Source: Marinifilaceae bacterium (GTDB lineage: Bacteria; Bacteroidota; Bacteroidia; Bacteroidales; Marinifilaceae). Taken from it: a stretch of 64,000 bases of DNA. The translations under genes were made by a program, and so were the position numbers. The notes beneath the pieces are model-generated. The model ran no database searches. It had not been told where the DNA came from and worked only from the letters and a program-made list of their open reading frames with translations. The stretch lies in the NCBI GenBank assembly GCA_016936255.1, contig JAFGYE010000026.1, positions 1 through 64,000 of the forward strand, in the 5' to 3' direction. Every line of letters begins with the position of its first letter. The stretch's first letter is position 1. Shown piece by piece: positions 35,390 through 45,220 of this stretch.

Positions 35390-35827
35390 ATGCTCCAATT
35401 TGAATTTGATATACGAGACCATAAAATTAACAATAACGAATCGAGAGGAATACAACTTGCCCTGGGCATTTCTTTTTTAATTTGTACTGCCTTATTTTTT
35501 GTGTTTATCAACTATCTTGATTTCTTCCCTTTTAGCGAATATCTTGTACTTGTTTTGGTAATTGCATCGCTTTATTTTATTGGTTTACTTTTAGGTTGTA
35601 AATTTCTTTACCCAAAAGAATATTTAACCATCAACGCCAGAAAATTAACTTATAAAACAGGATGGAGAAATAAAGAGCTGAAAATTTACTTAAAGGATAT
35701 TAAAGATTTTACCATTACAGATCACAAGCTAATAATTGTACTGAAAAGCAAAGAGAAAATACCAATTAATCTCTGCTATTTTAGTGATAATGCAATAACG
35801 GTACTAAAAAACTATTTGAATGTATAA
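35390..35827 (+). CDS. Small membrane protein with PH-like C-terminal domain, unknown function
   Basis: I do not recognise a named family. The 145-aa protein has two close membrane helices (about residues 23-43 and 48-70) and a beta-rich cytoplasmic C-terminal domain. The pattern of short strands (YLTINARKLTYKTG, KLIIVLKSKEKIPI) resembles bacterial PH-like domains. I start at ATG 35390, directly after an in-frame TTG. It is single between the CYTH gene and a bidirectional terminator shared with tsaD. Confidence 0.6.
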   Translation: MLQFEFDIRDHKINNNESRGIQLALGISFLICTALFFVFINYLDFFPFSEYLVLVLVIASLYFIGLLLGCKFLYPKEYLTINARKLTYKTGWRNKELKIYLKDIKDFTITDHKLIIVLKSKEKIPINLCYFSDNAITVLKNYLNV

Positions 35828-35830
35828 AAA

Positions 35831-35858
35831 ACGGAAGACTTTATTTTCTTCCGTTTTC
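35831..35858. terminator. Bidirectional terminator between the PH-like gene and tsaD
   Basis: ACGGAAGA (35831-35838) and TCTTCCGT (35847-35854) form an 8-bp stem with an 8-base loop. An A-run precedes it and a T-run follows, so it can end transcripts from both convergent genes. It lies 3 bases after one stop codon and 10 bases from the other. Confidence 0.85.
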
Positions 35859-35864
35859 TATTTG

Positions 35865-36887
35865 TTATTTAATGGTCATTCTGGCAAAAGGAGCTGTATC
35901 CTGCTCTACAAATTCCTTTTTAAGAAATTTAAAATAACCGGTAATTGCAATCATCGCGGCGTTATCAAGAGAATAACCTAGCTGAGGAATAAAAACTTTC
36001 CACTTGAATTTTACGGCTGCCTCTGTCAACGCTTTTTGCAATCCGGAATTGGCTGAAACACCACCGGCAATAGCCACTTGCTTAATCCCAGTTTCTTTTG
36101 CAGCTTTTTTAACTTTGTTCATTAAAACATCAACAATTGTGTATTGCAGCGACGCACACAAATCATTCATATTTTCCGCTATAAAATTTGGATTCTCCTT
36201 TATCCGATCGCGAACGAAGTACAAAAATGACGTTTTAAGCCCACTGAAACTATAGTTTAATCCTTGAATTTTTGGCCGGCTAAATTCATAAGCAAGAGGA
36301 TTGCCTAATTTTGCATTACGATCAATAATCGGACCTCCCGGATAAGGCAATCCCATCACCTTAGCACATTTATCAAACGCCTCTCCAGCTGCATCGTCAA
36401 TGGTCTCCCCGATTACTTCCATCTCTAAATGATCTTTAACCACAATAATCTGAGAATTACCGCCGGATACAAGCAAAGCCAAAAAGGGAAAATCAGGATG
36501 CTCGTATTTGTTCTTTAAATCATCAATAAAATGCGCAAGAATATGTGCCTGCAGATGATTCACCTCGATTAAAGGAATATTTTTAGACAAAGCAAAACCT
36601 TTGGCAAAGGAAGTTCCAACCATTAATGACCCCAATAAACCCGGTCCTCTGGTAAAAGCAACTGCATCAATCTCATCGGCAGTAACTCCTGCTTTTTGCA
36701 TGGCTTGATGAACCACCGGAATTATGTTCTGTTGATGAGCTCTCGAAGCTAACTCTGGAACAACTCCTCCATAATCCATATGTACATCCTGGTTGGCTGT
36801 GATATTCGAATAAATTACTCCATCCCTTAATATTGAAGCAGAAGTATCATCACAAGACGACTCAATTCCTAATATAGTTGTACTCAT
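35865..36887 (-). CDS. tsaD: tRNA N6-adenosine threonylcarbamoyltransferase TsaD
   Basis: TsaD transfers threonylcarbamoyl to A37 of tRNAs that read ANN codons, together with TsaB, TsaC and TsaE, which are not in the window. The 340-aa protein has the ASKHA-fold signatures: ILGIESSCDDTS at the N-terminus, the metal-binding HLQAH pair (about residues 112-116), SGGNSQI and the C-terminal GGVSANSGL and SLDNAAMIA motifs. The start MSTTILGIESS matches homologues. It is transcribed divergently from tamB with about 180 bases between them. Essential in most bacteria. Confidence 0.96.
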   Translation of the reverse strand: MSTTILGIESSCDDTSASILRDGVIYSNITANQDVHMDYGGVVPELASRAHQQNIIPVVHQAMQKAGVTADEIDAVAFTRGPGLLGSLMVGTSFAKGFALSKNIPLIEVNHLQAHILAHFIDDLKNKYEHPDFPFLALLVSGGNSQIIVVKDHLEMEVIGETIDDAAGEAFDKCAKVMGLPYPGGPIIDRNAKLGNPLAYEFSRPKIQGLNYSFSGLKTSFLYFVRDRIKENPNFIAENMNDLCASLQYTIVDVLMNKVKKAAKETGIKQVAIAGGVSANSGLQKALTEAAVKFKWKVFIPQLGYSLDNAAMIAITGYFKFLKKEFVEQDTAPFARMTIK

Positions 36888-36998
36888 TAAATTTTATTTA
36901 AATCAGAATAAAAATGGCTTTACACACTTAAAAGGTTAAAAAAATCAAAAAACTCCGCAAACACTATATTAAGGTGTAAAAATCTTCTTCTTTTTAGC

Positions 36999-37006
36999 TA
37001 ATTTTG
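36999..37006 (+). promoter_or_regulatory. Candidate -7 element of tamB
   Basis: TAATTTTG matches TAnnTTTG. Transcription would start near 37013, only about 15 bases before the first codon of the conserved N-terminal segment (37028) and 54 bases before the GTG at 37067. No clear -33 box is seen. Confidence 0.35.
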
Positions 37007-37066
37007 TGCATCTCATAAAAAAGCAAAATTATCAAAAAATTTCTCAAAATATCAATTTGGACACTT

Positions 37067-40000
37067 GTGGTTATCATTATGATACCCATTTTAACGTATC
37101 TGATATTCTTGAATAGTCGTGTACAAACCTACGCAAGCCAAAAAATTGCCAATTATATTTCAGACCAAACAAATACTCCCGTCAGAATTGAAGGAGTAAA
37201 TATCTCCCCATTTAAAAGCATAATACTAAAAGGTCTTTATATTGAAGATTATCAAAAAGACACTTTGGTTTATGTTGGGAATCTAACAGCTAAAATTGAT
37301 TCTTTTAACATCAGAAAACAAAAAATTTTCATCAACAAACTGACTTTAGACAGGGCATATGTAAATCTTCAAGAAGATGAAAACAGATTGTTTAACTATG
37401 ATGTTTTTCTAGACTCACTATCCAGTGGAAAAAAAGGAAATACGACTGATACAATTCAAAAATCATGGGAAATTACTGTTGCCAACGTCGATCTTATCAA
37501 TTCTCAATTTGGATATAGCGCACCTGATACAATTCCTCAGGAATTTGGCATGAATTATAACAATATTTATGTCTCGAAACTTAATCTTCAAGCTCGTAAC
37601 ATTCAAATTGTTGGTGACTCGGTAGATTTTCAACTGCAGCATTTAAGCTGTATTGAAAAATCAGGATTCGAATTGAAAGACTTTACAGCCAAAACATGGA
37701 TAACCAGTCATCAATGGGGATTAAAGGATGTAAATATTACATCACCAAACAGTAAGCTTCAAGCAGAACATTTATATTTTAACTACGAACCGGGCAAACA
37801 AAACTGGCAGCATTTCACTAAAAAAATGAAGCTGGATTTCCAATTAATCTCCTCTCGGATTAGTTTTTTAGATATAGCTTATTTTAATGATCTGCTCTTG
37901 GGATTTAGGGAGACCGGATTTCTTTCCGGCCATATTTACGGCACTGTTTACGATTTAAGAGGTCGTGATATTGATATTGTATATGGTGCCAATACCGTTC
38001 TTAAGGGACGATTTTATATGAATGGACTTCCTTACCTAAAAGACGCTTATTTGGAGGCCGATTTTGAAGAGCTCACAACTACGATTTCTGATATTGAAAA
38101 AGTTTACATTCCTGGTTATGAAAAAGAATTCTTTAATTTGCCTGGATACTTCGACAATTTAGGCTTAATTCATTATAATGGTCAATTTAATGGTTTTTTA
38201 AATGACTTTGTCTTTTATGGAGATTTTAAAACTGAATTGGGTGAAATTAAAACGGATATACTATTTAAACCGAATTCGGGAAACAGCAGATTAAATTTTA
38301 CCGGAGATCTTAAAGCATCAAACTTCTACCTTGGAGGTTTAATAGAACAGGAAAAAGTTGGGAATGTTTCCTTAAATGTTTCGGTAAACGGTTTTACAGA
38401 AACAGATCTAACCCAAGGTGCCATGAAAGGAAATATCAGTAAAGTAGATTTCTACGATTACGAATATAAAAACCTTTCCCTGGATGGATTTTTCACGAAT
38501 TCAAGCTTTGATGGTAAAATTTCTATTGAAGATCCTAATATCGGCTTTGATTTTACCGGAAATATTGACTTTTCGAAGGAAATTCCAACAATGAAATTTA
38601 GTTCTCATCTTCGTAATGCCAAACTCTTCCCCCTTCATTTAAATACAAAAGATCCAAAATCAGAACTTAGCTTATCTCTGGATGCAAATTTTGCCGGAAG
38701 CGAATTTGATAATGCAAATGGAATTATTGAAATTACAAATACTGAATACAAGAACAGTTTGGGCGAGTTTGTTCTCAACAAACTTACAATCAACTCATTT
38801 TCATCGCCAATATTTAAAAGAACTATCCTGAATTCTGATATTTCTGATGCCAAAATAGAAGGGAATTATGAAATTGACCAATTAATTTCTTCTGTTGCAA
38901 ATATGGCTTATGTTTATTTTCCAGCCTATGCCCCGGAAAAAGAATTTGTAAATACCGACAGTACAAATAATTTTAATTTCTCAATAAATTTAAAAGAAAC
39001 AGAACCTGTTACAAAGCTTTTTTATCCAGATATTAAATTAGCTCCAAATACTAGCTTAGTAGGAAAACTAAATGCAAAAGAACAGTTAATCGAAATGCAT
39101 TTTACTTCGCCTACTCTTACGGTGCAGGATAAATCGTTTGAAGAACTCAAATTAGATCTCTCTACCGATAATAAAGAGCTTGTTATAAAAGGACGCACAA
39201 ATAAATTTAGCGTTTCAGATCAATTTAAATTGTATAACCTGTCAGAAAAAATTACTGCCAGTAATAATAAGGTTAGTTTAGATCTGCTTTGGAATAACTG
39301 GGATGCTGTCACCTACAGTGGTTTTATTAGTGCCAAAGCGAGTGTCCAAAAGTCGAAAGAATCTAATAATCCTGTTTGGGATATCAATCTGCTTCCGAGT
39401 AGTTTAATAATGGCTGATAGTGTTTGGTCTGTTCAAGAATCTAAGTTAGTAATTGACAGCACAAGTTTTGCAATTGATCATTTCAAAATCAGCAGAAAGA
39501 ATCAATACTTTGGCTTAGATGGAAAAATCTCGTCCAATCCTGCTGACAGTATCAACTTTCAAATTCAGAACATTAGCCTCAAGAATTTAAATGATCTGAC
39601 CCGAGAACAAAACATTGGAATTGACGGGACTGTTCGGGGCTACCTGCAAATTTCAGACTTTTATGGCGACAGATTATCCAACTCCAATCTCATGCTTGAG
39701 AACCTTGTTCTTAATAAAGACACCTTAGGAAATTTTTATTTGATCAGCGATTGGGAAAAAGTTGAGAAAAAACTCTCATTTTCATCTTTTACGGATCACA
39801 ACAATCACAAAGAGCTGAATTTACAAGGTAATTATTTCCCTGAATTGGATTCCCTAAACATGGATATTAATATTGACAAAATACGTTTGAACTTATTAAA
39901 TCCTTACTTACAAGAAAATATTTCCAAAATAAATGGAAATGCATCTGGCCACGTTCATATAGTAGGGGCGTCCAGTAAGCCCAAAACATCGGGATTTATT

Positions 40001-41476
40001 AAATTGGAAAATGCGAATTTTACAATAAACGAACTGCAAACAACCTATACCTGCAACGACAGCATTAAAATAACACCATCCGAATTGCAGTTTAATAATT
40101 TTAAACTAGTTGATACTGATCAAAACACAGCTACCATTTATGGTGTTATATCTCATCAGCTATTCCAGAACTTCAATTTAGATTTGGCAGTAAATACGCG
40201 TTCTTTCAATGTTCTGAACACCAAACCAACTGACAACGAACTATTTTACGGACAAGCCTATGTTACAGGAATTACGACCATGTTTGGTCCTGTGAACGAC
40301 TTAGACATTGAAGTTAGAGCAAAGACTGATAAGAATACCAGATTATACGTTCCCCTAAACAACAGTGGCGACATTGAAGAAAGTAATTTCATCACATTCG
40401 TAAATTCAAATCATCAATCGGAAACCAATTTAGAAGATGAATATAAAATTGACTTGTCGGGTATCCGCCTAAATTGCGATTTGGAAATTACTCCGGAAAC
40501 AGAAGTGCAAATTATTTTCGATTCAAAAATTGGTGATGTTCTAAAGGCCAAAGGAGGAGGAAATTTAAAACTTGAAATCGACACAAAAGGTGATTTTAAA
40601 ATATTTGGAGACTATACAATTCAAACAGGAAGTTACCTTTTCACACTGCAAAATGTGATCAATAAAAAGTTCGATTTAGCAAATGGTGGAAACATTAAAT
40701 GGGATGGCGATCCGTACAACGCAACACTTAATATTAATGCAGTATATAATGTTAAAACAACATTATACGATCTACTTTTAAATACACCATATATTGATAA
40801 TACCAAGAAGGTTCCGGTTGAATGTAACATGAATCTAAGCCAGAATCTTGAGAATCCACTTATTCGCTTTGATATCAATTTTCCTACCCTGGATCAGCAG
40901 ACACAAAGCATCCTGGAAGGCCTGTTTTCAACCGAAGATGAGATGAATAAGCAAATTTTATCCTTATTGGTTTTAAACCGATTTTACACTCCCGAATATC
41001 TTCGATCGACAGATCCTGATTTTGAAAATAAAAACTCCAGCTATGCTGTTGGAATCACCACAAGTGAGCTGTTATCCAATCAATTATCAAATTGGCTTAG
41101 TCAAATCAGCAACGATTTTGACATTGGAGTAAGTTATAGACCCGGCGATAATTTAACAAATGATGAAATTGAATTAGCTCTCTCCACTCAGGTTTTTAAC
41201 GATAAACTAACCATTAATGGTAATGTAGGAACCGGAAATAGTCAAACCAGCAATAGTGATATTGTTGGTGATGTAGATGTGAATTTTAAATTGGACAAAA
41301 AAGGAAAGTTACAACTTAAAGCATTCACCCGTTCAAATGAATATTTAGTATACGAAGAGACAAGAAATACACAAGGAATCGGTATTTTTTACAAGGAAGA
41401 CTTCAATACCTTTTCTGGATTAGTGAAAAAATACCTCAATTTCCTCAAGTCAAATAAAGATCAAAAAAAGAAGTAG
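37067..41476 (+). CDS. tamB: TamB-family translocation/assembly module protein (DUF490)
   Basis: TamB spans the periplasm as a long beta-groove linked to outer membrane protein insertion and lipid transport. This 1469-aa form has an N-terminal membrane helix (about 2-13 as annotated), an AsmA-like start (SDQTNTPVRIEGVNISPFKSIILKG), long repetitive beta strands and the C-terminal DUF490 domain (about 1090-1440). The start is problematic. The open frame continues upstream to 37019 and encodes IIKKFLKISIWTLVV, the usual TamB N-terminus, but without ATG, GTG or TTG before the GTG at 37067. A non-standard ATT/ATC start near 37028-37031 is possible. It is divergent from tsaD. Confidence 0.88.
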   Translation: MVIIMIPILTYLIFLNSRVQTYASQKIANYISDQTNTPVRIEGVNISPFKSIILKGLYIEDYQKDTLVYVGNLTAKIDSFNIRKQKIFINKLTLDRAYVNLQEDENRLFNYDVFLDSLSSGKKGNTTDTIQKSWEITVANVDLINSQFGYSAPDTIPQEFGMNYNNIYVSKLNLQARNIQIVGDSVDFQLQHLSCIEKSGFELKDFTAKTWITSHQWGLKDVNITSPNSKLQAEHLYFNYEPGKQNWQHFTKKMKLDFQLISSRISFLDIAYFNDLLLGFRETGFLSGHIYGTVYDLRGRDIDIVYGANTVLKGRFYMNGLPYLKDAYLEADFEELTTTISDIEKVYIPGYEKEFFNLPGYFDNLGLIHYNGQFNGFLNDFVFYGDFKTELGEIKTDILFKPNSGNSRLNFTGDLKASNFYLGGLIEQEKVGNVSLNVSVNGFTETDLTQGAMKGNISKVDFYDYEYKNLSLDGFFTNSSFDGKISIEDPNIGFDFTGNIDFSKEIPTMKFSSHLRNAKLFPLHLNTKDPKSELSLSLDANFAGSEFDNANGIIEITNTEYKNSLGEFVLNKLTINSFSSPIFKRTILNSDISDAKIEGNYEIDQLISSVANMAYVYFPAYAPEKEFVNTDSTNNFNFSINLKETEPVTKLFYPDIKLAPNTSLVGKLNAKEQLIEMHFTSPTLTVQDKSFEELKLDLSTDNKELVIKGRTNKFSVSDQFKLYNLSEKITASNNKVSLDLLWNNWDAVTYSGFISAKASVQKSKESNNPVWDINLLPSSLIMADSVWSVQESKLVIDSTSFAIDHFKISRKNQYFGLDGKISSNPADSINFQIQNISLKNLNDLTREQNIGIDGTVRGYLQISDFYGDRLSNSNLMLENLVLNKDTLGNFYLISDWEKVEKKLSFSSFTDHNNHKELNLQGNYFPELDSLNMDINIDKIRLNLLNPYLQENISKINGNASGHVHIVGASSKPKTSGFIKLENANFTINELQTTYTCNDSIKITPSELQFNNFKLVDTDQNTATIYGVISHQLFQNFNLDLAVNTRSFNVLNTKPTDNELFYGQAYVTGITTMFGPVNDLDIEVRAKTDKNTRLYVPLNNSGDIEESNFITFVNSNHQSETNLEDEYKIDLSGIRLNCDLEITPETEVQIIFDSKIGDVLKAKGGGNLKLEIDTKGDFKIFGDYTIQTGSYLFTLQNVINKKFDLANGGNIKWDGDPYNATLNINAVYNVKTTLYDLLLNTPYIDNTKKVPVECNMNLSQNLENPLIRFDINFPTLDQQTQSILEGLFSTEDEMNKQILSLLVLNRFYTPEYLRSTDPDFENKNSSYAVGITTSELLSNQLSNWLSQISNDFDIGVSYRPGDNLTNDEIELALSTQVFNDKLTINGNVGTGNSQTSNSDIVGDVDVNFKLDKKGKLQLKAFTRSNEYLVYEETRNTQGIGIFYKEDFNTFSGLVKKYLNFLKSNKDQKKK

Positions 41477-41491
41477 GCATTAGTCAATGAA

Positions 41492-41525
41492 AATGTGTTT
41501 TAAAATTCCACATTCAATGTTTTTT
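41492..41525 (+). terminator. Weak terminator behind tamB
   Basis: AATGTG (41492-41497) and CACATT (41509-41514) form a 6-bp AT-rich stem, and a T-run lies at 41520-41525 after five extra bases. It follows the tamB stop by 15 bases. The stem is weak and the T-run is displaced, so the call is tentative. Confidence 0.35.
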
Positions 41526-41640
41526 AGCAGAATTAATAAGAGATTTTTTTCTTTAATTGTCTCAAATATTAAATCGTAAATATTGTTATATTAGCATCTT
41601 GTCTAATAAAAAACAATTCACTAAAAAATAATCTATTACT

Positions 41641-43029
41641 ATGTTTACACTAATGGTTGTGGTTTTTGTTCTAGGATATGCTGCTATAGCACTAGAACAT
41701 CCGCTGAAAATTGACAAGGCCGCTTCGGCTCTATTAATAGGAGTAATAACCTGGGTTCTATACGTATTTGGAGGAGTTGATATTCTCTCAACAGGCGTTA
41801 GCAGAGCCTGGAATGAATATGTTGCAATAAACCCGCATGCCGACAGTCATCAAGGAATGTTGGACTTTATAACTCATCACGAGGTTCTTCATCATCTATC
41901 TGAAATATCTGCCATTCTCTTCTTCCTTTTAGGAGCAATGACAATTGTTGAGATTGTTGACCAACATCAAGGATTTAAATTAATTACTGATAAGATTAAA
42001 ACAACAAACAAAGTAAAACTTCTTTGGATACTTAGTGTTTTAACCTTTTTCATGTCTGCAGCTCTTGATAATCTTACAACCACCATCGTAATGGTTGCTC
42101 TTATCCGAAAATTGATTGATGCTAAAGAAGACCGCTGGTTTTTTGCCTCGATGGTTGTATTAGCAGCTAATGCCGGAGGTGCCTGGTCGCCAATTGGTGA
42201 TGTAACAACAATTATGCTTTGGATTGGCGGACAGGTAACTACTCTTAAAATTATCACCGGAGTATTCCTGCCTTCTTTGTTTACAATGATTGTTCCGTTA
42301 ACTATCGTTTCATTTTGGATGAAAGGAAATGTAAAACGTCCAGCTAAAGCAAACGCAAACGAAAAAGAATTTACAACAGCCAAAGAACGTGCCTTTATTT
42401 TAACATTAGGTATATCCTCCCTATTGTTTGTTCCTGTTTTTAAAACCGTAACCCACTTGCCTCCATACATGGGAATGCTATTTGGATTGGGTGTTATGTG
42501 GATGGTCACTGAAATTATGCACAAGAACAAAGAACATGAGGATAGAAGAAGACTTACTGTTATTGGTATTCTTAAAAAAGTTGATGTCCCAACCGTACTT
42601 TTCTTTTTAGGTATATTGTCAGCCGTATCCAGTTTACAATCTGCAGGACATTTGGATATTTTAGCCAAATACATGGATGAAAATATTCACAACATCTATG
42701 TCATCAACCTAATAATTGGAATCCTTTCATCTGTTGTGGATAATGTGCCTTTAGTGGCAGGTGCAATGGGAATGTATTCTATTGAAAGTGCCGGTGCGGT
42801 AGGATATCTATCCAACTTTGTTCAGGACGGTTTATTTTGGGAATTTTTAGCTTATTGTGCTGGAACAGGAGGAAGTATTTTAATTATTGGATCTGCTGCC
42901 GGAGTTGCTGCAATGGGAATGGAAAAAATCGATTTCATCTGGTATTTGAAAAAGATTTCACTTCTTGCTTTAGCCGGATACCTTGCTGGTGCCGGGGTTT
43001 ACTACCTTGAAGCAGTCTTATTGCATTAA
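41641..43029 (+). CDS. nhaD: NhaD-type Na+/H+ antiporter
   Basis: The 462-aa protein belongs to the NhaD branch of the ion transporter superfamily, which expels Na+ or Li+ in exchange for protons. It has 11-13 hydrophobic helices. Family motifs include HHLSEISAILFFLLGAMTIVE, SAALDNLTTTIVMV, ANAGGAWSPIGDVTT and SSVVDNVPLVAGAMGMY, with the intramembrane aspartates of both repeats present. It is a single gene with its own strong terminator. With the rnf operon at the other end of the window it suggests Na+ as a coupling ion in a marine organism (inference). Confidence 0.94.
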   Translation: MFTLMVVVFVLGYAAIALEHPLKIDKAASALLIGVITWVLYVFGGVDILSTGVSRAWNEYVAINPHADSHQGMLDFITHHEVLHHLSEISAILFFLLGAMTIVEIVDQHQGFKLITDKIKTTNKVKLLWILSVLTFFMSAALDNLTTTIVMVALIRKLIDAKEDRWFFASMVVLAANAGGAWSPIGDVTTIMLWIGGQVTTLKIITGVFLPSLFTMIVPLTIVSFWMKGNVKRPAKANANEKEFTTAKERAFILTLGISSLLFVPVFKTVTHLPPYMGMLFGLGVMWMVTEIMHKNKEHEDRRRLTVIGILKKVDVPTVLFFLGILSAVSSLQSAGHLDILAKYMDENIHNIYVINLIIGILSSVVDNVPLVAGAMGMYSIESAGAVGYLSNFVQDGLFWEFLAYCAGTGGSILIIGSAAGVAAMGMEKIDFIWYLKKISLLALAGYLAGAGVYYLEAVLLH

Positions 43030-43083
43030 AATTAGAATTTCCTGTTTTTGTATCGAGAATCAAAAACAATAATATTAATTTAG

Positions 43084-43119
43084 CGAGATATAATATTCTA
43101 TATTATATCTCGTTTTTTT
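43084..43119 (+). terminator. Strong intrinsic terminator of nhaD
   Basis: A perfect 13-bp stem (43084-43096 with 43100-43112) with only a 3-base TCT loop is followed by seven T residues. The base pair content is mainly AT but starts with CGAG/CTCG. It lies 55 bases after the nhaD stop and isolates nhaD from exbB. Confidence 0.9.
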
Positions 43120-43150
43120 ATGTGTTAGATTTAACTTGAAAATAGTAAAT

Positions 43151-43861
43151 ATGAATTATCTTTTGATTTTAGCTGGGATTCAAACCGTGGCACAAAATGA
43201 GGCCTTACTTGAAGGACAAGGAACTGAAGCCACCGAAATTTCTCTTAATTTTATTGATCTGGCCTTTAAAGGCGGATGGATTATGGTTCCAATTATAGTT
43301 CTTTCAGGTATCGCTATGTATATCTTTTTTGAGAGATTTTATGCCATACGCAAAGCAACAAAAGTAGATTCAAATTTTATGAACAGAATCAGAGATTACA
43401 TTCATGAAGGAAAAATAGATTCTGCATTAGCACTTTGTGAGTCGAATGAAACTCCAGTATCAAAAATGATTTCGAAAGGAATTAAGCGAATTGGACGACC
43501 ACTAAACGATGTTAATGCTGCAATTGAAAACATCGGCAATCTTGAAGTTTCTAAACTTGAAAAAAACCTGCCAACACTTGCAACTGTTGCCGGTGCCGCT
43601 CCCATGATTGGTTTCTTAGGTACTGTAATGGGTATGATTCAGGCTTTTTACGATATGTCTACCGCAGGCAATAATATTGATGTCTCCCTTTTATCACATG
43701 GTATCTATACTGCAATGGTAACAACTGTTGCCGGTCTCATTGTTGGGATAATCGCTTATTTTGCTTATAATATTTTGGTAGCAAAAGTTGAAAAAGTCGT
43801 TTTTACTATGGAGGCAACCACAACCGAATTTATGGATTTATTGAACGAACCAATTAAGTAA
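43151..43861 (+). CDS. exbB: ExbB/TolQ/MotA-family proton channel protein
   Basis: ExbB forms the pentameric channel that, with ExbD, uses the proton gradient to power TonB. I start at ATG 43151 (236 aa); an in-frame TTG at 43136 adds five residues and is less likely. The N-terminus looks like a short hydrophobic leader, then helix 1 at about residues 44-64 (GWIMVPIIVLSGIAMYIFF). A cytoplasmic loop and two long helices follow (about 139-170 and 183-210), with TVAGAAPMIGFLGTVMGMI, the family hallmark. It is first of three genes, 7 bases before exbD. Confidence 0.93.
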   Translation: MNYLLILAGIQTVAQNEALLEGQGTEATEISLNFIDLAFKGGWIMVPIIVLSGIAMYIFFERFYAIRKATKVDSNFMNRIRDYIHEGKIDSALALCESNETPVSKMISKGIKRIGRPLNDVNAAIENIGNLEVSKLEKNLPTLATVAGAAPMIGFLGTVMGMIQAFYDMSTAGNNIDVSLLSHGIYTAMVTTVAGLIVGIIAYFAYNILVAKVEKVVFTMEATTTEFMDLLNEPIK

Positions 43862-43868
43862 TTAGCTC

Positions 43869-44261
43869 ATGGCATTAAAAACCAGAAATAAGGTAAATCC
43901 TAATTTTAGCATGTCATCAATGACAGACATTGTGTTCTTGTTGCTTATATTCTTTATGGTAACATCAACTCTTATCGCTCCAAATGCGCTAAAATTACTC
44001 TTGCCGCAAAGTAAAAATCAAACCGCTGCAAAACCAATAACTACAGTTTCAATAGATAAGGAGTTTAACTTTTTTATTGAAACCACACCTATTCCATTTT
44101 CTCAACTTGAAAATCGTTTGCAAAAACGTTTGGCGAGAGAAGAAGATCCAACCATCTCCTTGCACGTTGATAAATCTGTGCCTATAGAGCAGGTTGTTAG
44201 GGTAATGAATATTGCGAAAAACAATAAATACAAGTTAATATTGGCAACAAGAGCTAAATAA
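43869..44261 (+). CDS. exbD: ExbD/TolR-family protein
   Basis: ExbD sits inside the ExbB pentamer; its single helix carries the proton-binding aspartate. Here that residue is D20 in SSMTDIVFLLLIFFMVTS, and the periplasmic domain (about 45-130) follows. At 130 aa it is typical of Bacteroidota ExbD. The gene is 7 bases after exbB and 9 bases before the TonB-like gene. Bacteroidota often carry two exbD genes in such loci; only one is present here. Confidence 0.93.
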   Translation: MALKTRNKVNPNFSMSSMTDIVFLLLIFFMVTSTLIAPNALKLLLPQSKNQTAAKPITTVSIDKEFNFFIETTPIPFSQLENRLQKRLAREEDPTISLHVDKSVPIEQVVRVMNIAKNNKYKLILATRAK

Positions 44262-44270
44262 TTTTATTCG

Positions 44271-45218
44271 ATGAGTAATTCTAAAGGCAAACGAATTGGA
44301 TTTGTTGGGACAATAATTTTCCACATTGGATTACTTGCCATACTATTTTATCTGGGATTTCATACGCCGCTTCCTCTGCCGGAGGAAGAAGGTATTTTGG
44401 TGAATTTTGGGAATACGAATCAGGGATTAGGCAAAAAAGATCCGGCTCCTTCTCAGTCGACTCAAGCTGTTACTGCTGTTTCGAAACCTGCACCAAAACC
44501 ACAGGTTTCTCAATCGAAACCGGAAAAATCAACAAGTTCAGCCAACGAAAAAATTCTTACTCAAGAAACTGAAGAAGCTCCTTCTGTTCCTTCGGCAAAG
44601 GAAACAGCAAAAAAAAAGGCTGAAATTGAAAAAAATAAAAAAATAAAAGCGGAACAAGATCGACTGAAAAAAATTGAAAAAGAAAAGAAGCGACAAGAAG
44701 AAATTAAACAACAACAAGAAGCCGAGGCGGAAAGACAACGTTTGGCTGAAATAGAAAAACTTAGAAAAGAAGAAGCAGAAAGACAGGAAAAAATTGCCAA
44801 CATCAACAATAAAGCAAAAAATGTTTTTGGCCAGGGTACTGCCTCAAATTCATCTCAAGGCAATACATCGACTTCGGGCAATCAGGGAGCTCCAAACGGA
44901 TCTTCGGATTCTGATAATTACAATGGTTCAGGTTTAGGGAATAAAGGCGTTTCGTACGATTTAAAAGGCCGAAACTCTATGTCCATACCCAAACCACAAT
45001 ATAACTTACAAGAAAGCGGAAAAGTGGTTGTTGAAATAACTGTTGACAGAAATGGAAAAGTGGTTAATGCAAGACCTGGAATGCCAGGTTCTACAACCAG
45101 TAATTCTACCCTATTTGAGGCAGCCAGAAAAGCAGCAATGAAAGCCGTTTTCAATTCTGACCCAAAAGCTTCAGCGTTTCAACAAGGATCAATCACTTAT
45201 CATTTTCAATTGGATTGA
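44271..45218 (+). CDS. TonB-family energy transducer with long charged coiled coil
   Basis: The 315-aa protein has a membrane anchor (about residues 10-30), a Ser/Pro/Lys spacer and a highly charged K/E/Q-rich coiled coil (about 105-180), as in TolA. A Gly/Ser/Asn-rich linker (about 190-225) leads to a C-terminal TonB domain (about 235-315: KPQYNLQESGKVVVEITVDRNGKVV ending in YHFQLD). It carries force from ExbB-ExbD to outer membrane receptors. The TolA-like middle makes TonB versus TolA duty uncertain, but no Pal or TolB gene is nearby. Its stop is 2 bases from the convergent TSUP gene. Confidence 0.88.
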   Translation: MSNSKGKRIGFVGTIIFHIGLLAILFYLGFHTPLPLPEEEGILVNFGNTNQGLGKKDPAPSQSTQAVTAVSKPAPKPQVSQSKPEKSTSSANEKILTQETEEAPSVPSAKETAKKKAEIEKNKKIKAEQDRLKKIEKEKKRQEEIKQQQEAEAERQRLAEIEKLRKEEAERQEKIANINNKAKNVFGQGTASNSSQGNTSTSGNQGAPNGSSDSDNYNGSGLGNKGVSYDLKGRNSMSIPKPQYNLQESGKVVVEITVDRNGKVVNARPGMPGSTTSNSTLFEAARKAAMKAVFNSDPKASAFQQGSITYHFQLD

Positions 45219-45220
45219 TT

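Noticed and set aside
41967-42674. 235-codon open frame on the minus strand inside nhaD
   Set aside because: It is fully antisense to a gene with clear family motifs and shows low-complexity Ser/Thr/Ile content typical of a shadow frame.
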